Made by a program: the position numbers and the translations under genes
DNA from: Erythrobacter mangrovi
GTDB lineage: Bacteria > Pseudomonadota > Alphaproteobacteria > Sphingomonadales > Sphingomonadaceae
Reading direction: 5' to 3'
DNA: 64,000 nt
NCBI RefSeq assembly: GCF_013260645.1
Contig: NZ_CP053921.1
Location: forward strand, 2,777,289 to 2,841,288
The notes under the pieces: generated by a model
Seen by the model: the letters and a program-made list of their open reading frames with translations, nothing else
Database searches by the model: none
Told to the model about the DNA's origin: nothing
Part shown: positions 9,924 through 18,619 of the stretch, piece by piece
Position numbering within the stretch: position 1 is the first letter of the stretch
How the letters are laid out: each line of letters starts with the position of its first letter

Positions 9924-11444
9924 TTACTCGTAATCGTCGTAATGCCGCACGTCGGGGCTCGAGAACTTGGTGAACTCGCTGTGGAACAGCAGCGGGACGT
10001 TGCCGGTCGAACCATGGCGTTGCTTGGCGACGATCAGCGTGGCCTTGTTGACCAGTTCGAGGTGCCTCGCTTCCCACTCGGCATATTTCATCCGCACGTC
10101 TTCGGAACTGGTCTCGTCCGGCGTGTCGGGCTTGAGCGCGTTGTGATAATATTCGGCGCGGTAGATGAACCACACCATATCCGCGTCCTGCTCGATCGAG
10201 CCGGATTCCCTGAGGTCGGACAGTTGCGGACGCTTGTCTTCGCGTTGTTCGACCTGACGGCTGAGCTGCGACAGCGCGACCACCGGGACATGCAGCTCCT
10301 TGGCCAGCGTCTTCAGGCCGCGGCTGATCTCGGAAATCTCGTTGACGCGGTTGTCGCTTGCACGACCAGACCCTTGCAGCAGCTGCAGGTAGTCGACGAT
10401 GACGAGGCCGATATCGTGCCGCCGCTTGAGCCGTCGCGCGCGGGTGCGCAGCGCGCCGATCGTCAGCGCGGGGGTATCGTCGATGTAGAGCGGCAGGTCG
10501 GTCAGCTCCTGGCTGGCGAAGCTGAGACGCTGGAACTCGTCGCGGCTGAGGCGGCCCGAACGCAGCTTCTCGCTGGAGATTTCGGCCTGCTCGGCAAGGA
10601 TACGCGTGGCCAGCTGGTCGGCGCTCATTTCGAGACTGAAGAAGGCGACACCCGCGCCAGGCGATTTCTCGCGCTCGATTCCCGCCCGCAGGTCGTCCAT
10701 CAGCCGGCGCGCGGCATTGAAGGCGATATTGGTCGCCAGCGAGGTCTTGCCCATTGCCGGGCGGCCCGCGAGGATCACCAGGTCCGAATTGTGCAGGCCG
10801 GAGGTCTTTTCGTTGATCGTGTCGAGTCCGGTGGTCTTGCCCGAAAAGCGCCCGCCCGAATTCATAGCCGCCTGCACCACCTGCAGCGCGCCGAAGGCGG
10901 CGGTGCGGAAGGTCTGCGCTTCGCTCCCCGTGCTGGCACCTTCGGCCACGCGGTAGAGATCGGCTTCGGCCTGCTCGATCTTCTTTAGCGGTTCGACTTC
11001 GTCCGAAGTGTCGAGCGCGCCTTCGACCAGGTTGCGGCCCACGCTGACCAGTTCGCGCAGCAATGCGAGGCTGTAGATTTGCTCGGCCAGCTCGCGCGGG
11101 TGGAGCAGGCCCTGTCCATCGGCGGTAAGCTGCGCGAGATAGGTCGTCCCGCCCAACTGCTTCATCGCCTCGTCGCTCTCGAAATAGGGCTTGAGCGTGA
11201 CGGGGGTGGCTACCGAATTGCGGTCGAGCAGCTTGAGCACGCGTTCGAAGATACGCTGGTGTACCGGCTCGTGGAAATGCAGCGGGCTGAGCGGCGTCTG
11301 CAGCTCTTCGATTACCTTATTGTCGATCAGCACCGCACCGAGGAACGCCGCCTCCGCTTCGAGGTTGGCGGGCAGCTGCGGACCGGCGCTGCCGATAGCG
11401 GCGGCCGAATCGGCAGTGCGAAGAAGGAGATCGGTGTCGGCCAT
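9924..11444 (-). CDS. dnaB: Replicative DNA helicase DnaB
   Basis: 506 residues. The N-terminal DnaB domain (PANLEAEAAFLGAVLIDN) is followed by the RecA-like motor with Walker A GRPAMGKT (about 226-233), the SLEMSADQL motif and VIVDYLQLL Walker B. The C-terminal LSQLSRQVEQREDKRPQLSDLRESGSIEQD stretch is typical of the family. A hexameric 5'-3' helicase that unwinds DNA at the replication fork and is loaded by the DnaA pathway; dnaA is at 44.6-46.0 kb. No intein is visible. Confidence 0.98.
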   Translation of the reverse strand: MADTDLLLRTADSAAAIGSAGPQLPANLEAEAAFLGAVLIDNKVIEELQTPLSPLHFHEPVHQRIFERVLKLLDRNSVATPVTLKPYFESDEAMKQLGGTTYLAQLTADGQGLLHPRELAEQIYSLALLRELVSVGRNLVEGALDTSDEVEPLKKIEQAEADLYRVAEGASTGSEAQTFRTAAFGALQVVQAAMNSGGRFSGKTTGLDTINEKTSGLHNSDLVILAGRPAMGKTSLATNIAFNAARRLMDDLRAGIEREKSPGAGVAFFSLEMSADQLATRILAEQAEISSEKLRSGRLSRDEFQRLSFASQELTDLPLYIDDTPALTIGALRTRARRLKRRHDIGLVIVDYLQLLQGSGRASDNRVNEISEISRGLKTLAKELHVPVVALSQLSRQVEQREDKRPQLSDLRESGSIEQDADMVWFIYRAEYYHNALKPDTPDETSSEDVRMKYAEWEARHLELVNKATLIVAKQRHGSTGNVPLLFHSEFTKFSSPDVRHYDDYE

Positions 11445-11620
11445 AGCGGAACCATGCGGGAAGCGGATTCGGCTGTGAAGTCGGTTTCCAAACTCGCCGA
11501 GGATAGGTCTGTGGAAGCCTGAGGAATTTTTTCGCTTTCAGATTCCCGTCGCAGCCAGGTGAACAAAATTCCGTCCCACCTTGCCCCGCATCGCCGCAGT
11601 TGCGAAAGCGTTACATAGGC

Positions 11621-12124
11621 ATGACCGAATCCGCTTCCCCTCCTGGCGACCACCGCATCGCGCATATCGAGCTCGACGAGGCGACGATCATCTGGCGCAA
11701 CGCCGATATCGAACAGGAACGCCGCATTGCGATCTACGACCTGATCGAGGACAACGTGTTCAAGCCGTTGCGTGCGGCGGAGCGTGGAGCGACGGGCCCT
11801 TATAACCTGCGCTTGGCGGTGCAGGACGGGCGGCTGCTGATGACCATTGCCGACAAGGACGACCAGTTGCTCGAGGAGCTGTTGCTCGGTCTCGCCCGCT
11901 TCCGTCGCCCGATCCGCGAATATTTCGCCATCTGCGACAGCTATTACCAGGCGATCCGCAAGGCGACGCCGATGGAGATCGAAACGATCGATATGGCGCG
12001 CCGCGGGGTCCACAACAATGCTGCCGAACTGTTGCTCGAGCGCCTCGAAGGCAAGGTCGAAACCGATTTCGCCACGGCGCGACGATTGTTCACGCTGATC
12101 TGCGTGCTGCACATCAAGGGTTGA
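11621..12124 (+). CDS. UPF0262 family protein
   Basis: 167 residues from the ATG at 11621; an in-frame TTG at 11600 is the other option. The C-terminal block ETDFATARRLFTLICVLHIKG and the segments YNLRLAVQDGRL and REYFAICDSYYQAI identify UPF0262, an uncharacterised cytosolic family confined largely to alphaproteobacteria. The following gene starts 4 bp after the stop, suggesting an operon with the GH25 protein and cdd. No catalytic motif is recognised. Confidence 0.88.
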   Translation: MTESASPPGDHRIAHIELDEATIIWRNADIEQERRIAIYDLIEDNVFKPLRAAERGATGPYNLRLAVQDGRLLMTIADKDDQLLEELLLGLARFRRPIREYFAICDSYYQAIRKATPMEIETIDMARRGVHNNAAELLLERLEGKVETDFATARRLFTLICVLHIKG

Positions 12125-12128
12125 GGCG

Positions 12129-12851
12129 ATGGCGCGGCGCAAGCGAAGCCGGCGCAGGCCCTTTCGCCTGTCGCGCGGAATGAAGATGGGGTTGTTTCTG
12201 TTGCTGCTGATCGGGGTAGCGGCAGTCTATGCAGCATACGAGGGCCGCAGCTGGCGGCCCGATGAGTCAGTGTGGCCCGATCAGGGTGCGCTGGTTTCGG
12301 CAGCCGATGGCCCGGTGGCGTTCGATACGCTGCATGGGCTGGGCGGCAAGTTCGTCTATCTCGAAGCGAGCGAAGGCAGCACGGGCCATGATATTGGCTT
12401 TGCCCAGAACATGGTCCGCGCGCGGGCTGCCGGGCTGGAGGTCGGTGCCGTGCATCGCTTTGATCCGTGCCAGGCCGCAGACGGGCAATCGGCCAATTTC
12501 GTGACCATGGTTCCGCGCGATCGCGACCTGCTGCCGCCTGCAATCCTGCTCGAGGATACGACCGAGCACTGCGCTGAGCACGTCTCCAAGGCTGCCGTGC
12601 AGAGCGAGCTGATCACGCTGGTCAACCAGATCGAGGCGCATACCGGGAAGCCAGTGATCCTCGCGCCGATTGAGGAGTTCGAAGCGGCCTATGGTGTGTC
12701 GCAGCGGATCGATCGCCAGCTCTGGTTGACGCGGAGCTGGTTCGAGCCCGATTACGCGGCGCGGCCCTGGCTGATGTGGACCGCCAATCGCTGGTACAAA
12801 AGTGAGGCCGCTGGCCAGCCACTGCGTTGGGTGGTGGTACGGCCGTTGTGA
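12129..12851 (+). CDS. Glycoside hydrolase family 25 (lysozyme-like) membrane-anchored protein
   Basis: 240 residues. A very basic N-terminus (RRKRSRRRPFR) is followed by one membrane segment at about 18-38 and a GH25 domain: FDTLHGLGGKFVYLEASEG, the analogue of the FVYIKATEG strand with the catalytic acid, then VGAVHRFDPC and a C-terminal LWLTRSWFEPDYAARPWLMW. GH25 enzymes cleave the MurNAc-GlcNAc bond of peptidoglycan. The gene lies between UPF0262 and cytidine deaminase with short gaps. Activity in the periplasm is inferred. Confidence 0.82.
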   Translation: MARRKRSRRRPFRLSRGMKMGLFLLLLIGVAAVYAAYEGRSWRPDESVWPDQGALVSAADGPVAFDTLHGLGGKFVYLEASEGSTGHDIGFAQNMVRARAAGLEVGAVHRFDPCQAADGQSANFVTMVPRDRDLLPPAILLEDTTEHCAEHVSKAAVQSELITLVNQIEAHTGKPVILAPIEEFEAAYGVSQRIDRQLWLTRSWFEPDYAARPWLMWTANRWYKSEAAGQPLRWVVVRPL

Positions 12852-12861
12852 GGAAGTGCAC

Positions 12862-13266
12862 ATGACCGACCAAGAGCTGATCGCCGCCGCTCGAGACGCC
12901 GCTGCAAACTCCTATTCGCCCTATTCGAACTTCGGGGTCGGCGCCGCGTTGCTGTTCCAGGATGGCAGTGTGGTCACCGGCACCAATGTCGAAAACGCGA
13001 GCTACGGTCTCGCGCTATGCGCGGAAACGGTGGCGGTGGCCAAGGCGATGGCGGATGGCGTGCGTGGCGGGCTCGAAAAGGTCGCGGTGACCGGCCCCGG
13101 TGCTGAGCCGATCACGCCCTGCGGTCGATGTCGCCAGGTACTCAATGAACTTGCACAGCTTGGCGGGACCGATCCTGAGATCCTTTGCGTCGGGCCGGAT
13201 AGCGTAGCCCGTGTGCGCTTGTCGCAGCTGCTCCCCCACGCCTTCGGGCCCACCAGTCTCGCATGA
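12862..13266 (+). CDS. cdd: Cytidine deaminase
   Basis: 134 residues. Converts cytidine and deoxycytidine to uridine and deoxyuridine in pyrimidine salvage. The zinc site is complete: CAET (Cys and catalytic Glu, about 53-56) and PCGRCRQ (about 87-93). The N-terminal YSPYSNFGVGAAL loop is the substrate-binding signature. The ATG at 12862 was chosen because GAGGAAG lies about 8 nt upstream; longer frames run into the GH25 gene. Its stop overlaps the start of the LD-carboxypeptidase (ATGA). Confidence 0.95.
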   Translation: MTDQELIAAARDAAANSYSPYSNFGVGAALLFQDGSVVTGTNVENASYGLALCAETVAVAKAMADGVRGGLEKVAVTGPGAEPITPCGRCRQVLNELAQLGGTDPEILCVGPDSVARVRLSQLLPHAFGPTSLA

Positions 13267-14282
13267 TCGATCGTCGGGCGGCGCTTGGCGGGATTGGCGC
13301 CTTGGCCGCTTTCGTCGCGTTGCCTGCACCGGGATTGGCCGCCGCATCGCGCAAGCCGCCCCGGCTGCGGTTGGGTGACACGGTCGGGCTTGTCGCCCCG
13401 GCTAGCGCGGTCACCTTGCCCGACGAGCTCGATCGTGCGGTCTATTGGATCGAGGCGATGGGCCTCGTGCCCAAACTCGGCACTCATGTCACCGAACAGG
13501 ACGGCTATCTCGCTGGAAGCGATGCGGCTCGCGCGGCCGACCTCAACGCCATGTTCGCCGATCCGGAAGTGCGTGCGCTCTTCGCGGTGCGAGGCGGCTG
13601 GGGCGGGGCGCGTGTGCTGGAGCTGCTCGACTGGTCCTCGATCTGTGCCCATCCCAAGCTGTTGATCGGATACAGCGATACGACGGCGCTGCATCTCGCA
13701 ATCGCCGCGCGCGGTGGCTTCCCGACGATCCATGGTCCAAACGGCGCGAGCCGCTGGGAAAAGGCGAGCTGGGAGAGCCTGTGGCGTCTCGCTTTCACCG
13801 GCGAAGCGCCCGTACTAGGGGGCGAAGCGATGGAACAGGTGGTCGGTCGGCCGGGCCGCACAATCACCGGTGGGCGGGCTAGCGGACGGCTGCTCGGCGG
13901 CAATTTGACGATCATCTCGACGCTGATGGGTACACCCTGGTTGCCCGACTTTACCGGAGCGGTGCTGTTCCTCGAAGACGTCAATGAAGCCGAATACCGC
14001 GTCGACCGGATGCTCCTGCAGCTCAAGCTCGCGGGTGTGCTCGATGCGCTGGCAGGGGTGGTTTTCGGCCAATGCACGCGCTGTAGTGACAGCGAACCGG
14101 GTGCCGTCGGCTTTACGCTGGACCAGGTGGTCGATCACCACCTCGCGCCGCTCGGCATCCCGACCTTTGCCGGGGCGAACATCGGCCATATCACCAACCA
14201 GCTTTGTCTGCCCTCGGGCGTGCGGGTCGAACTCGATGCCGATGCGCGCACGCTGAGGGTGCTGGAGCCGATGGTCGACTAA
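13263..14282 (+). CDS. LD-carboxypeptidase, S66 family
   Basis: 339 residues with a signal peptide carrying DRRAALGGIGALAAF, which looks Tat-compatible. The S66 triad is recognisable: Ser in LIGYSDTT, Glu in FLEDVNEAEYRVDRML, His in GANIGHITNQLCLPSG; RGGWGGAR stands for the usual RGGYG loop. Such enzymes remove the terminal D-Ala from murein tetrapeptides during peptidoglycan recycling. Coupled to cdd by a 4-bp overlap. It converges on and slightly overlaps arsI (4 bp). A periplasmic rather than cytosolic site is inferred from the signal. Confidence 0.9.
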   Translation: MIDRRAALGGIGALAAFVALPAPGLAAASRKPPRLRLGDTVGLVAPASAVTLPDELDRAVYWIEAMGLVPKLGTHVTEQDGYLAGSDAARAADLNAMFADPEVRALFAVRGGWGGARVLELLDWSSICAHPKLLIGYSDTTALHLAIAARGGFPTIHGPNGASRWEKASWESLWRLAFTGEAPVLGGEAMEQVVGRPGRTITGGRASGRLLGGNLTIISTLMGTPWLPDFTGAVLFLEDVNEAEYRVDRMLLQLKLAGVLDALAGVVFGQCTRCSDSEPGAVGFTLDQVVDHHLAPLGIPTFAGANIGHITNQLCLPSGVRVELDADARTLRVLEPMVD

Positions 14283-14686
14283 GCTTCGTTGCGCAGCTCG
14301 GCGAAGGCTGGTCCGGCGCCGTAATCGACCGAGTCGCCGATGGTGAGGAATGTCTCCCACACCACGCCTTGCGGATCGGCGGCCCATTGCTTGCGCGAGC
14401 GTGCATAGCAGCAGGTGGTTTCCTTCTCCTCGATCACCGGCCGGTCGGCCTCCTGAAGTCGGGCGAAGACCTCGGCCAGTTCGGCCTCGTCCTCGACCTG
14501 GATGCCGAGGTGTTCGACCCCGTGCGCCGCGCGCTGCGAGATGGCGAAGTTGACCCGCGGATCGTCGAGCATCCACTTGGCGTAGTCGGGTTTCACGACA
14601 CTCGGTTCGGCAGCGAACAAGGTCGAATAGAAGCCGATCGAATGTTCGAGGTCGGCGACGCCGACGTGGACATGCAGGCGTTTCAT
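14279..14686 (-). CDS. arsI: ArsI/CadI family metalloenzyme, probable C-As lyase
   Basis: 135 residues of the vicinal-oxygen-chelate fold. The segment KETTCCYARSRKQWAADPQG carries the vicinal Cys pair that binds trivalent organoarsenicals in ArsI, and HVHVGV and VEHLGIQ supply the His ligands of the Fe(II) site. ArsI cleaves methyl- or aryl-As(III) to inorganic As(III). It starts inside the arsR stop (ATGA), so both are made from one message. No efflux pump or arsenate reductase gene is adjacent in this window. Confidence 0.88.
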   Translation of the reverse strand: MKRLHVHVGVADLEHSIGFYSTLFAAEPSVVKPDYAKWMLDDPRVNFAISQRAAHGVEHLGIQVEDEAELAEVFARLQEADRPVIEEKETTCCYARSRKQWAADPQGVVWETFLTIGDSVDYGAGPAFAELRNEA

Positions 14687-15006
14687 GCGGAAATCTCCTT
14701 GGTCGGGTCGGCGGTGCAGCCATCGGCCTCGCAGCAGTTTTCGAGAAGGTAGCCGACCAGTGTTTGGATCGCGGCGAAGTCGGCGCGGTAGATGATCGTG
14801 CGGTGTTGGCGTTCTTGGGTCACCAGCCCGGCCTGGCTCAGCTGGGCGAGGTGGAACGACAGCGAACTGGGGGCGAGGCCGATCGCTTCGGCAATCGCGC
14901 CCGCGGCCATGCCGGTCTTTCCCGCGCGGACCAGCTGCCGAAGGGTAGCCAGCCGGTGATCCTGTGCCAGGGCTCCGAAGGCGGCAATGGCGTCAACGTC
15001 GTTCAT
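14683..15006 (-). CDS. arsR: ArsR-type winged-helix repressor
   Basis: 107 residues from the ATG at 15006, which has AAGGA about 9 nt upstream; the longer frame to 15285 crosses the operator and is not used. The core LATLRQLVRAGKTGMAAGAIAEAI ... LSFHLAQLSQAGLVTQERQHRTIIYR is a typical ArsR helix-turn-helix and wing. The C-terminal LLENCCEADGC gives three clustered Cys residues that could bind As(III). It is expected to repress its own operon from the boxes at 15147-15182 and 15205-15220. The start overlaps the stop of a Cys-rich small ORF. Confidence 0.9.
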   Translation of the reverse strand: MNDVDAIAAFGALAQDHRLATLRQLVRAGKTGMAAGAIAEAIGLAPSSLSFHLAQLSQAGLVTQERQHRTIIYRADFAAIQTLVGYLLENCCEADGCTADPTKEISA

Positions 15007-15140
15007 GCGCAGCAGTCCTTCTTGGGTCTTGGGACGTCGAGCATGTGGGAGGGGATGTTGCCCACCGCATGATGGCAACACAGCTGGAGCTGTCGCGCTA
15101 TCGTGGCGAGCCACCTGTCGAGACGAGAGGGTTGGGTCAT
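15003..15140 (-). CDS. Small Cys-pair ORF leading the ars operon (45 aa)
   Basis: An unrecognised 45-codon frame. It starts at an ATG with AAGGA 9 nt upstream and ends in a TGA that overlaps the arsR ATG, the same 4-bp coupling as arsR-arsI. The translated peptide is basic and carries LCCHH at about 20-24 and ends KKDCCA, giving two vicinal Cys pairs, one beside two His. Such residues could bind arsenite or another soft metal. It may be a metal-binding peptide or a translated leader that sets arsR expression. No homologue is known to me, so function is open; RBS, stop overlap and residue content support it being real. Confidence 0.6.
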   Translation of the reverse strand: MTQPSRLDRWLATIARQLQLCCHHAVGNIPSHMLDVPRPKKDCCA

Positions 15141-15146
15141 TTCGAG

Positions 15147-15182
15147 AATCCTTCAATTCGATGATGATCGAAATGAAGGATT
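15147..15182. promoter_or_regulatory. ArsR operator, nearly perfect 36-bp inverted repeat
   Basis: AATCCTTC at 15147-15154 pairs with GAAGGATT at 15175-15182, and the core TTCGAT-GATG-ATCGAA (15157-15172) is a classical ArsR box. It lies directly before the Cys-rich ORF start at 15140, and its outer arm contains that ORF's Shine-Dalgarno (AAGGA on the minus strand), so bound repressor would cover the start region. Confidence 0.75.
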
Positions 15183-15204
15183 GCATTACGCCTGTCAATG
15201 ACGT

Positions 15205-15220
15205 TTTGATGAAAATCGAA
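15205..15220. promoter_or_regulatory. Second ArsR box
   Basis: TTTGAT-GAAA-ATCGAA repeats the core of the 15157-15172 box with one arm mismatch, at 48 bp centre to centre. It lies between the ars operon and the divergent small gene at 15284 and could control either side. Confidence 0.55.
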
Positions 15221-15283
15221 ATGAGAATGTCCGTGTGTCCCGGCGCGGGCGGTGCTAGACCGCCCCCGTCAGGAGAAACTCCC

Positions 15284-15457
15284 ATGAAATTCGTGTCGCT
15301 TAAGTCCCGCGGGGGCGACTATCTCGTCGTCGCCAGCAATGTCGCATGGTTGCGTACCGGCGAAAACGGCCAGACGCTGGTCGGTATCGTCGGCAGCAGC
15401 CCGCTGCTGGTTACCGGGAGTATCGAAGAGGTGGCCCGCCAGATCCAGGAGGACTGA
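15284..15457 (+). CDS. Small conserved-looking protein of unknown function (57 aa)
   Basis: A 57-codon gene starting MKFVSLKSRGGDYLVVASN, with AGGAG 8 nt before the ATG. The sequence alternates hydrophobic and polar residues (YLVVASNVAWLR, TLVGIVGSSPLLVTGS) as in a small beta-rich fold and ends in a helix EEVARQIQED. It reads divergently from the ars operon and convergently to the M14 carboxypeptidase gene. I do not recognise the family; a role in sensing or binding cannot be assigned. Confidence 0.7.
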   Translation: MKFVSLKSRGGDYLVVASNVAWLRTGENGQTLVGIVGSSPLLVTGSIEEVARQIQED

Positions 15458-15472
15458 CGGGCCGGCCGGGTT

Positions 15473-16612
15473 TCAGGCGTCCTTGCCGTCGAGCCATTCG
15501 AGTAGCGCGGCGAGGCAGTCGCGCGCCAGCATCTTACAGCGTTCGGGGCTCCAGCCCTGCTCAGGCTCAGGCTTGGCCGGATTGTCCTTGTAGGGCATTT
15601 CCAGCGTCATCGAGGTGGCGCCGAAACGTTCCGCGACCTGCGTGGTGCTCATGGTCATGTTGGCCCCACCACGCTTGGCCTTGGCATAACCCTGCTCGGT
15701 CTGGAAATCGGGGGTGCGGCGGTCGAGGATACGCTCGTAGCGATAGAACCGCTCGCCATGTTCCTCGGTCCAGCTGGGAATGCCCTCATAGCCGGCCAGG
15801 AACGCCACCGGGATCGCCTCGTCGCCGTGGACGTCCATCGCGAAGTCGACGCCCGTTTCATCCATGGCGTTGCGGATGGCGAGCACTTCGGGGCTCTTTT
15901 CGGGCGTCGGGGTTTCCCATTCGCGGTTGAGGTTCACGCCTACCGCGTTGGTGCGCAAGTGCCCGCGACGCGAACCGTCGGGATTTGCGTTAGGCACGAC
16001 ATGGATGCGGCAACGCTGGCGCAGCTCGCGGCCTACGCTGTCGGTGGGATCGGTGAGCACTTCGAGTGCGCCTTCCATCCACCATTCGGCTTGCGTTTCG
16101 CCCGGGTGCTGGCGGGCATAGAGCCATACCTGGAATTCGCCTTCACCCATCTCAAGACAGTCGATCGGCTGCCCGTCGAGCGTGGTGCCGAGATGGCGGT
16201 AGGTAACGCCTTCAGACGCGGCGGCTTCGGCCACGAGATCGTGGTGCCGCTCCATGGAATAGGGCGCGAAGTAGGCGAAGTAGGCGATGTCGCTGGCCGG
16301 GGCGTAGCGGATGGTCAGCGTGCCGTTGTCGGCGTCCTTGTCCCAGCTTGAGGCTGCTCGGCCCCAGTAGTCGCGGTCCTCGGAGGCGCATGCATCATAG
16401 CCGGGCCAACCGCCCGGGTAGGCGCTGCCATTGAGTCCGGTGATCTTCAGTTCCAGCTCGCGCCCGTCGGCACCACTGACGCGAAAGTGGAACCATTGCG
16501 CGAATTCGCTCATGTTGTCCTTGCGAACGGCCAGCTTTGCCGTCGCACCGTCCACCGACAGCACTTCGATGTTGCCGCTGTCGAACCCGCAATCGATCCT
16601 GATATCGCTCAC
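15473..16612 (-). CDS. M14 family carboxypeptidase, cytosolic carboxypeptidase-like
   Basis: 379 residues from a GTG that overlaps the stop of the DUF4136 gene (GTGA). An N-terminal beta-rich domain (residues 1-110) with [10 protein letters not shown], typical of the bacterial cytosolic carboxypeptidase (Nna1-like) branch, precedes the catalytic domain. Zinc ligands are in [13 protein letters not shown] and DVHGDE, substrate-binding Asn/Arg in NLNREW, and the catalytic Glu probably in TLEMPYK. These enzymes remove C-terminal residues; the bacterial substrate is unknown. No signal peptide, so it likely stays in the cytosol, unlike its lipoprotein neighbour. Confidence 0.88.
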   Translation of the reverse strand: MSDIRIDCGFDSGNIEVLSVDGATAKLAVRKDNMSEFAQWFHFRVSGADGRELELKITGLNGSAYPGGWPGYDACASEDRDYWGRAASSWDKDADNGTLTIRYAPASDIAYFAYFAPYSMERHHDLVAEAAASEGVTYRHLGTTLDGQPIDCLEMGEGEFQVWLYARQHPGETQAEWWMEGALEVLTDPTDSVGRELRQRCRIHVVPNANPDGSRRGHLRTNAVGVNLNREWETPTPEKSPEVLAIRNAMDETGVDFAMDVHGDEAIPVAFLAGYEGIPSWTEEHGERFYRYERILDRRTPDFQTEQGYAKAKRGGANMTMSTTQVAERFGATSMTLEMPYKDNPAKPEPEQGWSPERCKMLARDCLAALLEWLDGKDA

Positions 16613-17214
16613 TCGGAAACCTTCACTTCTATCGTTTCGCCATTGTTGCCGGGGAAGTCCCGGAACAGCGCGGAGGCGACCGTCTGAGCGTTCGCCGCCC
16701 CCTGTGCAAGGGGTGAATTCTCGGGTGGCCGGAAATCGGCGCGGCCCTCCCACAGGCTGGAATCGCCATCCTTTTCACCGATTCGCACCGTGAGTTCGGT
16801 GCCGATCCGATCCTTGGGGCCGCCGCCAAGATTGATGCCGATGCCAAGGCCTACGCCCGAACCATAGCTGCCGGTCGATCCGCCGACGCCGACATTGACC
16901 GGACCACGGCGCTTGCCCGCTTCGATCAGGCCGCGCTGGACACCGACATGCGCGATCAGCCGGGCCGATCCCCGATCGGCTTCGATGAAGCCAAGCCGCA
17001 CCAGTTCAGCCGCGACTGCCGCCTTATAGGGGGCCAGCTCGAGCGTACTGGAATCGGCACCTGGCATGGCTTCGACAAAGAAGGTTCCACGGCCAACTTC
17101 GCTCAGCCGTTCGGGCGCCACAAAGCGCGTGACCTCGACGGGCCCCGTTGGTGTGGCACAGGCTGACAAGGCAAGCGCTGCGGCAAGGCCGAATAGTGCG
17201 TGTGAGGCTTTCAT
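16609..17214 (-). CDS. DUF4136 domain-containing lipoprotein
   Basis: 201 residues with a lipoprotein signal; LSAC puts the lipidated Cys at about residue 19. The body matches DUF4136 proteins: an early [31 protein letters not shown] block, a Gly-rich middle ([26 protein letters not shown]) and a late SLWEGRADF strand. Function is unknown; it probably sits in the outer-membrane inner leaflet. Its stop overlaps the GTG start of the M14 carboxypeptidase, so the two are cotranslated. Confidence 0.85.
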   Translation of the reverse strand: MKASHALFGLAAALALSACATPTGPVEVTRFVAPERLSEVGRGTFFVEAMPGADSSTLELAPYKAAVAAELVRLGFIEADRGSARLIAHVGVQRGLIEAGKRRGPVNVGVGGSTGSYGSGVGLGIGINLGGGPKDRIGTELTVRIGEKDGDSSLWEGRADFRPPENSPLAQGAANAQTVASALFRDFPGNNGETIEVKVSE

Positions 17215-17349
17215 CCTGCGATCCTTTCACGTCTCTTCGTGTGGTTGTGACACCGGGCAAGCTGCTGGCAACCACAATCCGCATGGGGACGCTTGCGGGG
17301 GCCCCTAGATTCCTTGCCGTTACCAAATCGTATGCTAGGGCCGCGGCTC

Positions 17350-18363
17350 ATGGTCGATAGCAGAAAAGTGCCCGTGCTCGTTACTGGCGGAGCTGGCTAT
17401 ATCGGCAGCCATGCCGTGCTTGCGTTGGTTGACGCCGGCTGGCCCGTCGCGGTCATCGACAATCTTTCGACCGGATTTGCCTTTGCGGTGCCCGACGGTG
17501 TGCCCCTCTATGAGGGGGATACCGCCGACGAGGCACTGCTCGCCAGGATCATCGCCGAACAGGGGATCGACGCAATCATGCATTTCGCCGGGTCGATCAT
17601 CGTTCCTGAATCGGTCGAGAATCCGCTCAAGTATTATGACAACAACACGGTGAAGAGCCGTGCGCTGATTGCCGCGGCCGTGGCCGGCGGGGTCGATCAC
17701 TTCATCTTCAGTTCGACCGCTGCAACCTATGGTATCCCTGCGGTCGAACGGGCGGCGGAGGATACGCCGAAAGAGCCGATCAACCCCTATGGTTGGTCGA
17801 AGTTGATGACCGAACGGATGCTGGCCGATGCCAGCGCTGCGCATGGCTTCAACTTCTGCGCGCTGCGCTATTTCAATGTCGCGGGGGCCGATCCGCAGGC
17901 ACGCACGGGTCAGTCGACCGCGGGGGCGACGCATTTGATCAAGGTCGCTTGCGAAGCGGCCACGGGCAAGCGCACGCATGTCGGCGTGTTCGGGACTGAC
18001 TTCGACACGCCCGACGGCACGGGCGTGCGCGATTATATCCATGTTAGTGACCTCGCCGCGGCGCATGTGCTCGCGCTCGAGGCGCTGATCGAGCAGCCGG
18101 ATCGCTCGTTGACCTTGAACTGCGGCTACGGGCGGGGGTTCTCGGTGCTCGAGGTACTCGATGCGGTCGACCGCGTCACCAATCGTACGATCGAACGGCG
18201 GATCGAGCCACGCCGGGCGGGGGAACCGGGACAGCTTATTTCCGATCCTTCGCGGATTCGTGCTACGCTGCCATGGCAGCCGCAATATGCCGACCTCGAC
18301 ACGATCGTGGCCCACGCACTACAATGGGAGCGCCGCCTCGCGGAAATCCGTGGAGACGGTTGA
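17350..18363 (+). CDS. galE: UDP-glucose 4-epimerase
   Basis: 337 residues of the extended short-chain dehydrogenase family. The NAD-binding VTGGAGYIGSHAV lies near the N-terminus, with IDNLSTG after it, the catalytic Ser/Thr in FSSTAATYG, and YGWSK giving the Tyr-x3-Lys pair. It interconverts UDP-glucose and UDP-galactose for polysaccharide synthesis. The ATG at 17350 gives normal length; in-frame starts at 17293 and 17335 add residues before the Rossmann strand. The final stretch LPWQPQYADLDTIVAHAL is typical of GalE. Confidence 0.93.
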   Translation: MVDSRKVPVLVTGGAGYIGSHAVLALVDAGWPVAVIDNLSTGFAFAVPDGVPLYEGDTADEALLARIIAEQGIDAIMHFAGSIIVPESVENPLKYYDNNTVKSRALIAAAVAGGVDHFIFSSTAATYGIPAVERAAEDTPKEPINPYGWSKLMTERMLADASAAHGFNFCALRYFNVAGADPQARTGQSTAGATHLIKVACEAATGKRTHVGVFGTDFDTPDGTGVRDYIHVSDLAAAHVLALEALIEQPDRSLTLNCGYGRGFSVLEVLDAVDRVTNRTIERRIEPRRAGEPGQLISDPSRIRATLPWQPQYADLDTIVAHALQWERRLAEIRGDG

Positions 18364-18452
18364 CGGGAATCGCTTCCCCCGTTAACGGGCGCGCTTGAAT
18401 TCGGCGCGTCGGGGGCCCAACTCCGGCGCGTATTTATTTGATGAGATAGACC

Positions 18453-18578
18453 ATGAAGATCCGCAACAGCCTCAAGTCGCTCAAGGACCGCCACCGGGAT
18501 TGCCGTGTGATCCGTCGTCGCGGGCGCACCTACGTCATCAACAAGACCAACCGCCGCTTCAAGGCCCGTCAGGGCTGA
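18453..18578 (+). CDS. rpmJ: 50S ribosomal protein L36 (C- type)
   Basis: 41 residues, [41 protein letters not shown] in two halves. It is the short alphaproteobacterial form with only one Cys, so it lacks the four-ligand zinc site of C+ L36. It binds 23S rRNA in the large subunit. The ATG follows GATGAGATAGACC with a weak RBS. Confidence 0.97.
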   Translation: MKIRNSLKSLKDRHRDCRVIRRRGRTYVINKTNRRFKARQG

Positions 18579-18619
18579 TTCGGGCGCGCCGCCCCTTGGC
18601 GGCGGCAGTCTTGCAGGCC

